From positions 25,915,681 to 25,979,680 of the forward strand of contig OU612071.1 of assembly GCA_914767715.1 (NCBI GenBank): a stretch of DNA of 64,000 nt, read 5' to 3'. Positions 1 to 11,249 of the stretch are shown here, piece by piece. A program made the translations under genes and the position numbers. Each line of letters starts with the position of its first letter. Position 1 is the stretch's first letter. The stretch is from Membranipora membranacea. Lineage: Eukaryota > Bryozoa > Gymnolaemata > Cheilostomatida > Membraniporidae. The notes under the pieces are model-generated. The model saw nothing but the letters and a program-made list of their open reading frames with translations, searched no databases and was not told the origin of the DNA.

Positions 1-407
1 TTTTTTAAAATATTATAAGGAATTGTCGCTTTCTATGCAAACAATTTACTTTCAACCAATCACATATATATGCGCAAGCACAGCTGCAGTTGGCGTCGTT
101 TAAAATCTGTATTTGGCAGTTAATATGGCTTGTGAATAACAGCTATTTTACCCCATGTATACATCATAACTGAAAATGAGGTACAACCTTTGACTATTTA
201 TAAATCTGGCATGGTGACAGAAGTACTTTCTGTCTGACTTGAAATGGGATATTGGACAGTTTCTAATCTCTTCATTATTATGTGCTACGATCTGTAGAAA
301 TTGAGGCTGAGCCTGAGCATTTCTCCTAATATCTCATATCGTTTTTGTATTCTAACACTAAAACTAAACCAGCCAATATGAGAACTTTGTCTATTTGTAT
401 TTTCAAG

Positions 408-567
408 ATGAGGATACTGTAGTGAAGCCAGGTACCTGTCCCATATCCCTACTATGTGTGTGAGTGATTCTGATTGTCAAGGTAGAGACAAGTGCTGTAA
501 GTCAAGACCTAAAAGGGGGGTTACAATGGATGTCTGCACCAGAGTATCCAATGTGAGATACGGATAG
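408..567 (+). pseudogene. Gene A: terminal WAP-domain exon, frameshifted
   Basis: This is the last exon of a gene whose other exons lie left of the window. It aligns base for base with the WAP exon of gene B (6408-6580), including the preceding intron, the acceptor and the TAG. It lacks 13 bp between the first and second WAP cysteine codons. The deletion shifts the frame and gives an immediate TGA after the codons for LLCV. The exon in gene G (42191-42350) has the same 13-bp deletion. I call it a pseudo-exon, although an upstream gene using another last exon cannot be excluded. Confidence 0.8.
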
Positions 568-843
568 TCATGTATTTGCTATAATTGGCTGATTGTTGAG
601 AAAGAGACATTCACTGTCAGCATCTACAGAGTGACAGGATCTTATTGCCACTTTCACTTAACATATCTGACTTGTCATTGACTCTCTCCCTCCCACTAAT
701 CGGCTTATTGTTACCCAATTTAAAATTTGCTCCTACTCTTGACAAATGGCTTAACTTTTTTTCTGCAGAACAGAAAGCTACAACTTTGTATGCACTCTTT
801 CCTGCCATAGCAAGGTGACTGAATGAATGGTAAGTAGCATAGC

Positions 844-1129
844 CACTGAATTAGATTCTTCTCTTAGAATGGAAATAGTTTCATAGTGTATACGGTTAGG
901 ACACTAAACACAGGGACCCATCTGACTGTTATCTGATTGGCTGTCCCTAGTAGCATGAATAATTAGCCTGAGAAATTGTCTTGTTTACAAAATTGCAAAC
1001 AGTAATTATACCCCTACAGTGTCGATGATTAGGGCATTTCTAGATTGCTACTAGGGACTGGCTATTTTTGCAAGCCCTTTGTTTTGCAAAAGAAAGCTTA
1101 TGATGCTATTCCAGATATGGAATTCAATG
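844..1129. mobile_element. hAT-like MITE with 8-bp target duplication
   Basis: A 286-bp segment is flanked by the direct repeat AGCATAGC (836-843 and 1130-1137). Two paralogous copies of this 3' flank (about 6841 and 42611) hold a single AGCATAGC with nothing inserted. The ends are imperfect inverted repeats (CACTGAATT and, on the other strand, CATTGAATT). An internal inverted pair around GTCCCTAGTAGCA and TTGCTACTAGGGAC (about 945-960 and 1045-1062) is also present. No coding capacity is seen. An 8-bp duplication with CA-TG ends is typical of hAT elements. Confidence 0.75.
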
Positions 1130-1611
1130 AGCATAGCGAAAAGCTTTTATGTTCTGAAAACTAATTATGATACCAATAAAAAGATCAAAAAATTAAAAAT
1201 TTTCTTTGTGATTATCATACCTATATTATTTTTGAAATATTCACATATTTGAATGATTTCTAATCACTCTGTGACCATATCTCACATTTCTTCATTGTTT
1301 GATCACACAGTGTACATAGGCTCAATATTTGCAATTGATTTCTAAAATGTGAATGATTTTGTTGTATGATGCTATAATGATTAATAACAATTTCTCAAAT
1401 TAGAATCTAACCTCACATCGTGAACAGATAAATACCACCAAAACCAACATTTGCCACAACTTGAGCTTATTCGGATTACTTTTAGTCTGATGCAGCAGAT
1501 ATTACCAGGCACATGCATTTTGCTTTTCAAAGTCGTTCTCTTCATGGTTACAAACCATTTTGCTCATGCATTATTTACCTCCATAACATAGAAATTTTGG
1601 CAGCACAATTT

Positions 1612-1750
1612 TCGCTATCAGTTTGCAGTCGGTTGAGAGTCCATCATGGGGGTAATCAAGCTAAAAGGCTGTGGCAGGATTCAAACAAAGCATTTTGAAC
1701 ACCTGTGTGTTGAGGGCGGGAGCTCTTAACAACTGAGCTACATCCAACTC
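1612..1750 (-). repeat. tRNA-derived SINE fragment, minus strand
   Basis: Read on the minus strand, this has a tRNA-like head with an A-box (TAGCTCAGTTGTTAAGAGC) and a B-box-like TTTGAATCCT. A tail ending in a CAAACTG core is shared with the better copy at 30218-30450. Equivalent copies produced by the locus duplication lie at about 7350-7483 and 50552-50687. Confidence 0.6.
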
Positions 1751-2779
1751 ATTGAAGTGATTTCCTGTTCCACCACATCACTGTGATGTCATAAATAGTT
1801 ATCTATACATATTCCTCAGTGTTAAAGAAAATGGGTAGTACTGTACTGATAAACATTTTAAATAATGTGACAAATAAGTGAGTGGACTTGCAATATCTGT
1901 AAATATTCCTAAATAAAGTTATGAAGAGAAGACATGATTGAGAGCTTTATAATGCTGTGTAATTTTGCACATAACTTAACACAGATTTGCCTCAATCCAG
2001 TTGATCAATTATCTCATATGATCAAACAACTCAACATTTTAATATCGTTATAATACAAAATTAAATTAAATTTTGTATTAATTTTTGGCGACATTTGACA
2101 AGCAGAGGGAGTCAGGCGTACCCAATTCAATTTTGACACAACCAATCTGATTTGTAATCCCCATAATAGTTTGGTCAGCCAGGAATTGCAGATTCAATTC
2201 TATATACATGAATTAATGATAAATAAACAATTAAAAGGTCAATACAAAACCAATTGAAAATAAGGCACCAACTCATCAATTCCCTGAAAAACTAATTATT
2301 AGCAAATTGTTGATTAACTAAATATTGATCACATTTATTAGACTTTAACAGCCAATCCAATTACAATCACCAGAATATCTCATCAGTTGTTTATTATACT
2401 GTGGTCTTCCAGCAGGTCCTATTTGAAAGTTAATCAAACAATTAAAACCAGTACGGCTTCTGTACCAACCAGCTACAAAACTCATCTTATCAATTTGATG
2501 ATTAATTAAGAATTCACCTCAATATTTAGATTTAAGTTGTCACATTATTCCTGATATCATAATTAATCTCTTCCTCGTTTCCTGGATTCCTTGCTCCTTA
2601 TTTCCTGTACCTTTCCCTCTTACAGTATCAGTAGGTGTAGAGCCTCTCATCCTCATAGACATTTCACTAGTTCACATGTACTCAGGTCTCACATAGGCAA
2701 ACACACATATATATCATGGTTTAATTGCAGTCATAAGTAATTTGTGATTAAAGTTAAATAATATTTATCGCCTCCATTT

Positions 2780-2813
2780 GTTGGCATGGCAACTGTACAC
2801 AGATGGTATAAAG
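2780..2813 (+). promoter_or_regulatory. Gene B core promoter: X-box-like motif and TATA box
   Basis: TATAAAG at 2807-2813 lies 59 bp before the start codon. GTTGGCATGGCAAC at 2780-2793 is one mismatch from the RFX X-box consensus (GTNRCC, spacer, RGYAAC). Both are conserved in position across the family. The inverted repeat around the TATA box in E, F and G is decayed here (CACAGATGG on the left, no matching right arm). Confidence 0.6.
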
Positions 2814-2871
2814 AATGTATGCGAGTTCAACATATGTTCATTCTTATCTTGCTGTGCTCTCCTGTAGCACG

Positions 2872-5800
2872 ATGAAGACTACTATCTCTGCTGCTTCAGT
2901 CATCTGTCTGACAGGATGTCTGATTGTCTTTGTATCCGCTCAAGGTCAAGGTGAGGAATCAATTCTTAGTTTGTAAGAACATGTTACTGAGTATTGTTAA
3001 GTATTCTATATCACACAATCTAGATTCAGACTGCACAAATTCTTTACCGATACATCAAATAGCTAGGCCAGAAGCAGCTATAGCATAAGTTGTTATGGCA
3101 CGGACAATATTTGATGGCAGGATACTGATCGCGTTTTATACTTCATTGGTGTATGTTCTGTAAAATTCACCGGGTGTACCCAGTTGAAGTGGTCATATTT
3201 AGAGATTAAAAGGTGTTTTGTTTTGGCATTATATGTGTGGGGAAATAACTCCTATTCTGTGTAATCTAAGTAATCTAATCATCAGGGAGTTCCAGGTTGA
3301 TATTGCATTGTGGGATTTTGTTGACATGACAATTAATTCACTTAGTAAACTTGGAGAGAAGGCTGCTCGTATCAGACCAGCACAAATTGAAAAATTTCAA
3401 TTGAATTATGTCAAACTTCTAATGGGACTAGTATCAAAGATTATATATACTTGATAGCAGGACACTTGATGCTAGTATGATATTGTATGGTCTTAAGACC
3501 ACAGTCTTGGGGCAATTACTAACAACATTTTTGACGTTTCAATTGCCTCTTATGTCATTTTTTGGCTGGATATCTTTTGCATAACACATGAGCAAAGAGT
3601 TCAATGAGTGCCTCACTTTTCAGAAAGAAACTAAACTGTCAGAGTCTGAAAAACTTAGTTATTATCTTCACTGAGGAATATTAAGGTCCATCGTTCTGTT
3701 ATGTTTTGTAGCCGGCTGCCCTGATGTAATTGATATCCCTTGTCTAACAGGGAGAATTCCGGATCAGAATGGATGTCCAACTAACGAATGTGGTGAGTCC
3801 TGTATTTACTGGTGAACAACGAATGTTATCTATTTCTGTATCTATGTTGTCCCTGTTGTCTGCATGTTTGTGACTACTTGTCTGCTAAAGCACAGTTCTT
3901 TATTCGTTTTCAGTTTTGCTCATCTGTCAAAACTGAATAAAGAAACAAAAAGCAGAACTCTTTATCTTCCAAAACGATATAATGGACAGAAAAGGAAACC
4001 TTGAAAGATAATTCTCAAATACGTCAAAAAATTGTAAACATTGCAAATATCAATTATTCAAGCATCAGTTTAATTCCACAATGATCTAGGATTGGATTTA
4101 GTTCTGTATGTATTTTTGTCTAGCAATTGTGTTTTTTTTATTATATTTTTCTATATTTGTTATTGCAGATTGCTCTTCACCGTGTCAAATAGCTGACTGC
4201 TTATTAAGACCACCAGGATTTCAGTATTCATGTCCGACCACTAATAGATTAGACGCCTGTAATTGTGTGTTAAATTGTCAGTGTGGTAAGATTCTATCTC
4301 ATCCATCCCATTTTATCTGTATATCACATAAGAGATGGTCTAAAATGAGGTTTTTTTCAAAAATAACCTTCAGTCATAAGAAGCCAGGCATGCATTACTT
4401 ATCTGTCGGTATTCTGAGCTCTATTTGAATCAAGCTCAATTGTTACATCTCAGTTTGCCCTATGAAACTTAATCCGGTTATATGTCCATTAATCAAGGTC
4501 TAACTTAACAAAAACTGCCACAAGTGAGATTTGATATATATATATATATGTTAAACTATTCTCCTGCAAGAATGTTTTTCCATAAGATGCCAAAGAAATT
4601 ATGGCAAACGCAGAGAGAAGGAGAAAAAACAACAAGGTGTGATTACAGGTCTTGTGCTGACCATGAATCTTACTAATCAGCCATTTAGACCATCTGACAT
4701 GTTAAGATACTGAGAAATATTTTTGACAAAAAAATGATGTCTTAGGCATATTATCAAAAAATTGAGAGTTTCATGAACATAACTCTTTATGTGACTGCTT
4801 TATTACCCGATGTCTAATTTTTTTTCTCCCTTGCTTTATTTAGCTGGATGCCCTGATTTTGACCTAAATCTTGAATGTCCCTTTGGAAAGGTGAATGATG
4901 CCAGAGGTTGCCCAACCAATGTGTGCGGTACGTTACATTACAGATCCTAAGTTTACTGGTTTTATGGAAATAATAGATATAACTGTAAATGGCATGCTCT
5001 TAATATTTCTAATGATATCTGCTTAACCATCCACTTTGAACAAAAACATTTGATTGTTACTTATTAATATTTTGTTATATTTGAAGCTTGTCCTCGCCCT
5101 GACCAGTGCTTTCCATTTCAACCACTGCTATCACAATTTGAGTACACATGCCCTAATGGTTTGGCAGTTGACTCCTGTGGATGTCAGGACAGAAATCAAT
5201 GTGGTAAGATAGATTCAGATTTCATATAATGTGAGTATGGCCTTGACCTTACATGAGTAACTCACAGGATAGCTCGATGCTAACTGCTCAGACATGTTGG
5301 CTTACTAACGTCAACTCAAACAAGTCAGCATGAAGTGATTTTCAATTTCTATGATTTTCTCAGTTCGATCCATTGAGACATCATGATGATTTTGAAAAGG
5401 CCACACTATTAGAGAACACTTTGCCGTAATAGTAAAAGTAAACAATATTTTTCTAAGTTTGTTCTTCAAAAATAAGTTCTATGCTGCAATGTAGATTAAC
5501 AGAGTTTAATGCATTGCAAACTGTTCAATTAATAAATTGAAAAAAACAAATTAAAGTTATTCGTTAATTGGATGTTAAAGTGCTAACTAAATAACTCAAA
5601 CTTTCAGCTGGCTGCCCGGCGGTCTCAGAGACGATAGCATGTCAGACTGGGAGAAGACTGGATTCTAACAGATGTCCTACTAATTCTTGCAGTAAGTTAT
5701 CATGTAAATGTATATGTAATATATAAATTATATAAATATAAATTACTGAGCACCTCATACACCATCACGACAAATAACGTATTGGACAGTAAAGAGTGTA

Positions 5801-6580
5801 AATTTATACTTGGAGTGGTTTAGCATTGTGCTTTGTGTGTTTTGAGACTACTAATTTAACAAAATTTAAATGGTCAGTTCCCATTAAACATTTCTATTTT
5901 CTGGATAAATTCTTTTTTTTTAATATTATAAGGAATTATCGCTTTCTTCACAAGTTCATTGTAGGTTGCGGTAACAGGTCAACATTATGACCAAAATCTC
6001 AATCTTCGCAAACAATCTATTTTACTTTCAACCAAGTTAAAGTCTTGTAACCTATGCAATCATATATATATATGCGTAATCATAGCTGCAGTTGGCTTTG
6101 TTTAAAATCTATATTGAGAAATATTTGGTAGTTTGGCAGTAAATATGGCTTGTGAATAACAGCTATTTTACCCCATGTATACATCATAACTGAAAATGAG
6201 GTACAACCTTCTACTATTTACAAATCTGGCATGGTGACAGCAGTACTTTCTGCCTGACTTGAAATGCGATATCGTTTTTATGTGCTACGATTTGTAGAAA
6301 TTGAGGCTGAGCCTGAGCATTTATCCTAATAACTCAAATCGTTTTTGTATTCTAACACTAAAACTAAACCAGCCAATATTAGAACTTTGTCTATTTGTAT
6401 TTTCAAGATGAGGATACTGTAGTGAAGCCAGGTACCTGTCCCATAACTGGTTCTTTTGGAAGAACTATGTGTGTAAGTGATTCTGATTGTCAAGGTAGAA
6501 ACAAGTGCTGTAAGTCAAGACCTAAAAGAGGGATTACAATGGATGTCTGCACCAGAGTATCCAATGTGAGATACGGATAG
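2872..6580 (+). CDS. Gene B: secreted antistasin-like/WAP protein, 7 exons
   Basis: Exons: 2872-2950, 3712-3792, 4169-4285, 4844-4927, 5087-5203, 5608-5691 and 6408-6580 (TAG). The spliced length is 735 nt, or 244 aa. The first exon gives a signal peptide (MKTTISAASVICLTGC, then a hydrophobic run ending before QGQ). It is followed by alpha, beta, alpha, beta and alpha modules and a C-terminal WAP domain that begins KPGTCP and contains a KCC pair. All introns are phase 1. Donors are GT; two acceptors are AAG rather than CAG or TAG. Alpha modules fit an antistasin-like pattern (C...CPFGK...D..GCPT..C); beta modules have 8 Cys (exon 3) or 6 Cys (exon 5). Antistasin and WAP domains commonly inhibit serine proteases, so an extracellular inhibitor is likely, but the target is unknown. 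No stop or lost splice site is seen. Confidence 0.82.
3898..3943. repeat. Hairpin in intron 2 of gene B
   Basis: An imperfect inverted repeat pairs TCTTTATTC with GAATAAAGA, and CAGTTTTG with CAAAACTG around a short loop. The copy in gene H (about 52803-52850) is partly decayed. No function is apparent. Confidence 0.4.
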
Positions 6581-8618
6581 TCATGTATTTGCTATAATTG
6601 GCTGATTGTTGAGAAAGAGACATTCACTGTCAGCATCTACAGAGAAACAGGATCTTATTGCCACTTTCACTTATCATATCTGACTTGTCATTGACTCTCT
6701 CCCTCCCACTAATCGGCTTATTGTTACCCAATTTAAAATTTGCTCCTACTCTTGACAAATGGCTTAACCTTTTTTCTGCAGAACAGAAAGCTACAACTTT
6801 GTATGCACTCTTTCCTGCCATAGCAAGGTGATTGAATGAATGGTAATTAGCATAGCGAAAAGCTTTTTTGTTCTGAAAAATAATTATGATGCCAATAAAA
6901 AAATAAAAAAAAACAAAAAAATTTGCTTTGTGATTATCATACCTATATTTTATTTGTCATATTCACATATTAGAATGATTTCTAATCACTCTGTGACCAT
7001 ATCTCACATTTTTTCATTGTTTGATCACACAGTGTACATAGGCTCAATATTTGCAATTGATTTCTAAAATGGGAATGATTTTGTTGAAGGATGATATAAT
7101 GAGTAATAACAATTTCTCAGATTCAAACCTAATCTCACATCGTGAACAGATAAATACCAACAAAACCAACATTTGCCACAACTTGAGCTTATTCGGATAA
7201 CTTTTAGTCTGATGCAGCAGATATTACCAGGCACATGCATATGGAAAAGCATTTTGCTTTTTAAAGTCGTTCTCTTCATGGTTACAAACCATTTTGCTCA
7301 AGCATTATTTACCTCCATAACATAGAAATTTTGGCAGCACAATTTTCGCTCTCAGTTTGCAGTCGGTTTAGAGTCCATCATTGGCGTAATCAAGCTTAAA
7401 GGCTGTGGTATGATTCAAACAAAGCATTTTGAACACCTGTGTGTTGAGGGCGGGAGCTCTTAACAACTAAGCTACATCCAACTCATTGAAGTGATTTCTT
7501 GTTCCACCACATCACTGTGATGTCATAAATAGTTATCTATACATATTCCTCAGTGTTAAAGAAAATGGGTAGCACTGTGTACCGATAAACATTTTATATA
7601 ATGTGAAAAAATAATTGGTTGGACTTGCAATATCTGTAAATATTCCTAAATAAAGTTATGAAGAGAAGACATGATTGAGACCTTTATAATGCTGTGTAAA
7701 TTTGCACATAACTAAACACAGATTTGCCTCAATCCAGTTGATCAATTATCTCATATGATCAAACAACTCAACATTTTAATATCGTTTTTATACAAAAATA
7801 AATTAAATTTTGTATTAATTTTTGACATTTGACCAGCAGAGGCAGGCGCACCCAATTACAATTTTGACACAACCAATCTGATTTGTAATCCCCATAATAG
7901 TGTGGTCAGCCAGGAAATGCTGATTAAATTCTATGTACATGAATTCATGATAAATAACAATTTAAAGGTCAATAAAAAAAAATATTGAAAATAAGGCACC
8001 AACTCATCAATTCCCTGAAAAACTAATTATTAGCAAATTGTTGATTAACTAAATATTGATCACATTTATTAGACTTCAACAGCCCATCCAATTACAATCA
8101 CCAGAATATGTCATCAGTTGTTTATTACACTGTGGTTTTCCAGCAGGTCCTATTTGAAAGATAATCAAACAACTAAAACCAGTACGGCTTCTGTACCAAC
8201 CAGCTACAAAACTCATCTTATCAATTTGATGATTAATAAAGAATTCACCTCAATATTTAGATTCAAGTTGTCACATTATTCCTGATATCATAATTAATCT
8301 CTTCCTCGTTTCCTGGATTCCTTGTTCCTTATTTCCTGTACCTTTCCCTCTTACAGTATCAGTAGGTGTAGATATGTCAGTATGTTAAGTATTCTATATC
8401 ACACATTCTCGATTCTATTTGGTCACAATGCCACTGACATATTACACAGATGTTCTTGGAATGCCCTGCTACATCTTTTGATAATACGTACTGAGATTTT
8501 GGGTAGGTAAAACTGACAAAGATTGTGGCTAAAGTAGGTATACCCTCAAATAATATTGATATCAACAGAAAAATGGTCCAACATGTCATGCTCAGTTTCC
8601 TGTTCCAGCTACTTTCAG
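6581..8618. other. Intergenic region B to C; former promoter and exon 1 of C deleted
   Basis: The sequence tracks 568-2640, without the MITE, as far as the GTAGGTGTAGA motif near 8370. It then jumps directly to sequence equivalent to about 2990 in intron 1 of gene B (GTTAAGTATTCTATATCACACA). The roughly 350 bp holding the TATA box and the signal-peptide exon are missing. A SINE fragment (about 7350-7483, minus strand) is retained. No gene is seen. Confidence 0.65.
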
Positions 8619-8656
8619 AATGGACTCCTGTGGATGTATCAATAGCTGCCAATGTA
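8619..8656 (+). pseudogene. Remnant of a beta-module exon (gene C)
   Basis: The 3' end of a beta exon survives: codons for DSCGCINSCQC, ending next to GTAAGA. It closely matches the end of gene E exon 2 (19147-19269). The 5' two thirds are gone, the last exon base is A instead of G, and joining at the nearest AG gives 38 nt, which would shift the frame. Confidence 0.7.
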
Positions 8657-9082
8657 GTAAGATAACTCAGCATCTAATTTTATCATGTGTATTCCAGATA
8701 AGAAATGACCTTGACCTTGCATGGATTGCTTGTTCACTCCATAGCATAGACAATAATCCCGTGGGAATTCTCTCTTTAAATCAGATCTCATTTGATATCA
8801 CATGTTTCTGTTTACAAGTTCAGGAATTGAGATTAATCTTTAAACGAAAATGACACTAATGCAGCCTTTACACTGACCACATTATCAGTTGTGGCTCCAA
8901 GGACCAAAAATCAACTCAGGTCGGACTAGGTCAAGCTCAAATGTAGAGATATTCTTGACTAATAATAACAACTTCTGTAGTCCATACTGAGAAATAAATT
9001 CATACTTATAAAGTGAAACATTTCTACGAATAAAGCTTTTGATGTGATCAATCTATTTTTAAATGTCTGATCTATGTTTAAG

Positions 9083-11249
9083 CTGGATGCCCTGATTTTA
9101 ACCTAAATGTTAATTGTGCCGCTGGAAATGGAAGGGTGCCTGATGCTAATGGTTGTCCCACCAACGAGTGTGGTAAGTTGTATTAAAGGTCCTAAGTTTA
9201 CTGCCTTCATAGAAATAAATAATATTGAATCGGAGGTGGCTCAGTTGGATTAAAAATCGGTCTTGATTGTGTATATGTTTATTGTCGAGGGCTGTTAAAC
9301 TCCCTGGTTTGCTCCAACTTGCCTACAAACTGAGGGCAAATTGCTAACCTTGCAATTTAACCATCAGATCTGAGTTTTAGTGTTATGATTGTAATATTTC
9401 TAACGGTATTTGAATAACCATGCTTACGGACAAAAAAACTCACAATTTCAGTCCGCTTCCCGGCTGTTCAGGAGCAGATAGATTGCCGGGGTGGGAGAAG
9501 ACAGATGGATCCTTATGGATGTCCTACTGATACTCGCATCTGGAAGTGGTGCTAGTTCCAAATTTCTAATTTAAGTCTATCTACATTTCTGTCTCTTAAC
9601 AACATAATCCTGTTTTATTTTCAGCTTGCCCTCGTCCCGACCAGTGTTTGCCATTTCCACTGCTGGCACCACCATTTGCGTACACATGCCCCAGTGGTTA
9701 TGCAGTAGACTCCTGTGGATGTCGGGAAAGTGGTTATCAATGTGGTAAGATAAATTCATATTTAATCTAAATAATAAAGTTCTTTGATGAGAAGCTAGGC
9801 ATATAAATGTAATCAAGATGATACCTAGAAGGGATCAGCAGCAGTTGGGAATATTTTTTTGTACTTATCATTCAGCCATGCATGCTCGCTCGCTCGCTTC
9901 TATTCAAACGACCCGGCTAAAATAAATTTTCAACCTCATTATGAAACTGGAGAAGTTGCAATGCGCACAATTCTACAATTTCCTCAGTTTTGATTCAAGG
10001 AAACGACACAAAAGTTGAAATGTATCAGATTACACTTTTTGTTAATGATATTCTTTCTCAGCATGTTCATCTGAAATAATTCTTAGCTGTTAATTGTCAA
10101 TGTATGCAATATGTTCAATTGATCAAATAGGATGAATGAGAGTCATAACATTCATTTACAACTGTTTTTTATTTCATTAGATGTAAAAGTGCTTTGCCAG
10201 TATTCACTTATGTCTTAAACTTAACTTTCAGCTGGCTGCCCAGCGGTTCTAACGACAGTAGAATGTCAGTCAGGGAGACGACTAGATGTTAACAGATGTC
10301 CTGCTAACTCTTGTAGTAAGTTATCTATGTTAATGATGTAACATATTCAATAAACCCAATGGAAAATAAGAGCTATGATTGTTAGTGTCCCCTTGGAGTA
10401 GCCTTTACATTTAGAGGTCATAATATATGAATATTGTTGAGCTGGCATTGTGTAAATAAACTAAGATAACCTACCCTTCCAAAGGACATTATAGTCAGGC
10501 AGTTGCGAACACAATCAGAGCTCTTTTATGTGAATAAGGAATTGTCCCTTCCTTCACTAGCATAGGTGTGGGGCTTCAAGTCCATTGTACTGTACAAGCC
10601 AAACTGCCAAACTGCAGCATACAGATAATTTTGACTTTCAAAAAAGTTCAATTTCCAAACCTAAGATGCAGAAGATATGCTCTGCAAGGATAAAGGTAGC
10701 TGCATATGGCATCGTTTGAATTCCAGAATTGAATTGAGAAATGTTCAACAATTTAAATACATGAAAGTGCAAGTGTGTGGCAGTTTATAAAGGTTGTACA
10801 GTACAGTCAATTTATAATAATCTATGTATACATCTGACCTAAACATGAGGAATGATTCATACTACTCACCGAGATATGAAATGTAAAAACTGGGCATGGT
10901 GCCGTCAGTACTGTCTGATTTCAAAATGAATTCACAGGCAGCATTAATTTCCTTCGCATTAAATGAAATTAAGATGAAAGCGATCTTTTCCACAATATCT
11001 CAGGTAGTTTGTGTGCTCTCTCATACACATCTGTCACCATCAAATTTGAGAACTTTTGACTTTTTGTATTTTCCAGATGAGGATACTGTAGTAAAGCCAG
11101 GCTCTTGCCCCAGATTTGGTTCTTTTGGAAGCACTAAATGTGGGAGTGATGCTGACTGCCCAGGAAGAGAAAAATGCTGCAAGTCAAGGTCGAGAAGAGG
11201 GATTACAATGGATGTCTGCACCAGAGTTTCCAATGTTAGATATTGGTAG
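9083..11249 (+). pseudogene. Gene C: antistasin-like/WAP exon set lacking a signal-peptide exon
   Basis: Good exons: alpha 9083-9172, beta 9625-9744, alpha 10232-10315, WAP 11077-11249 (TAG). All are phase 1 and open. Between the first two lies a degenerate alpha exon at 9452-9545 that lost its first Cys and has no proper donor. There is no promoter or signal exon: the upstream region is deleted (see 6581-8618) and only a remnant beta exon remains. C is therefore either a decapitated pseudogene or a set of 3' cassettes reachable only by splicing from gene B, whose phase-1 donors would keep the frame. The WAP domain is intact (CPRFGSFGSTKC, then KCC). Its 3' part is nearly identical to gene H. 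Confidence 0.7.
9232..9385 (+). repeat. tRNA-derived SINE in a gene C intron
   Basis: It begins GGAGGTGGCTCAGTTGG (A-box-like), with a B-box-like GTTAAACTCCC at about 9294-9304 and the core TTGCCTACAAACTGAGGGC. The core matches the SINE at 30218-30450 on the opposite strand. The same insertion, more decayed, lies in gene G at 38832-38958, so those intron segments share descent. Confidence 0.6.

Larger units (their letters stand above)
568..2779. other. Intergenic region between genes A and B
   Basis: This holds the 3' flank of A, the hAT-like MITE, the SINE fragment and AT-rich sequence. It is collinear with 6581-8370 and, with the LTR-type element removed, with 42351-51560. A pyrimidine-rich ACAGTATCAG motif at 2612-2640 recurs upstream of most family members. 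I see no other gene. Confidence 0.6.

Noticed and set aside
3218-3454. 78-codon open frame in intron 1 of gene B, also present in gene H (52125-52361)
   Set aside because: Its presence in both copies is explained by the duplication. It has no recognisable motif, no splice context, and changes that do not look constrained.
4530-4552. Short TA-rich microsatellite
   Set aside because: An ordinary intronic simple repeat.
9452-9545. Functional alpha exon in gene C
   Set aside because: The first Cys is lost, no donor keeps the phase, and the nearest GT gives 94 nt.
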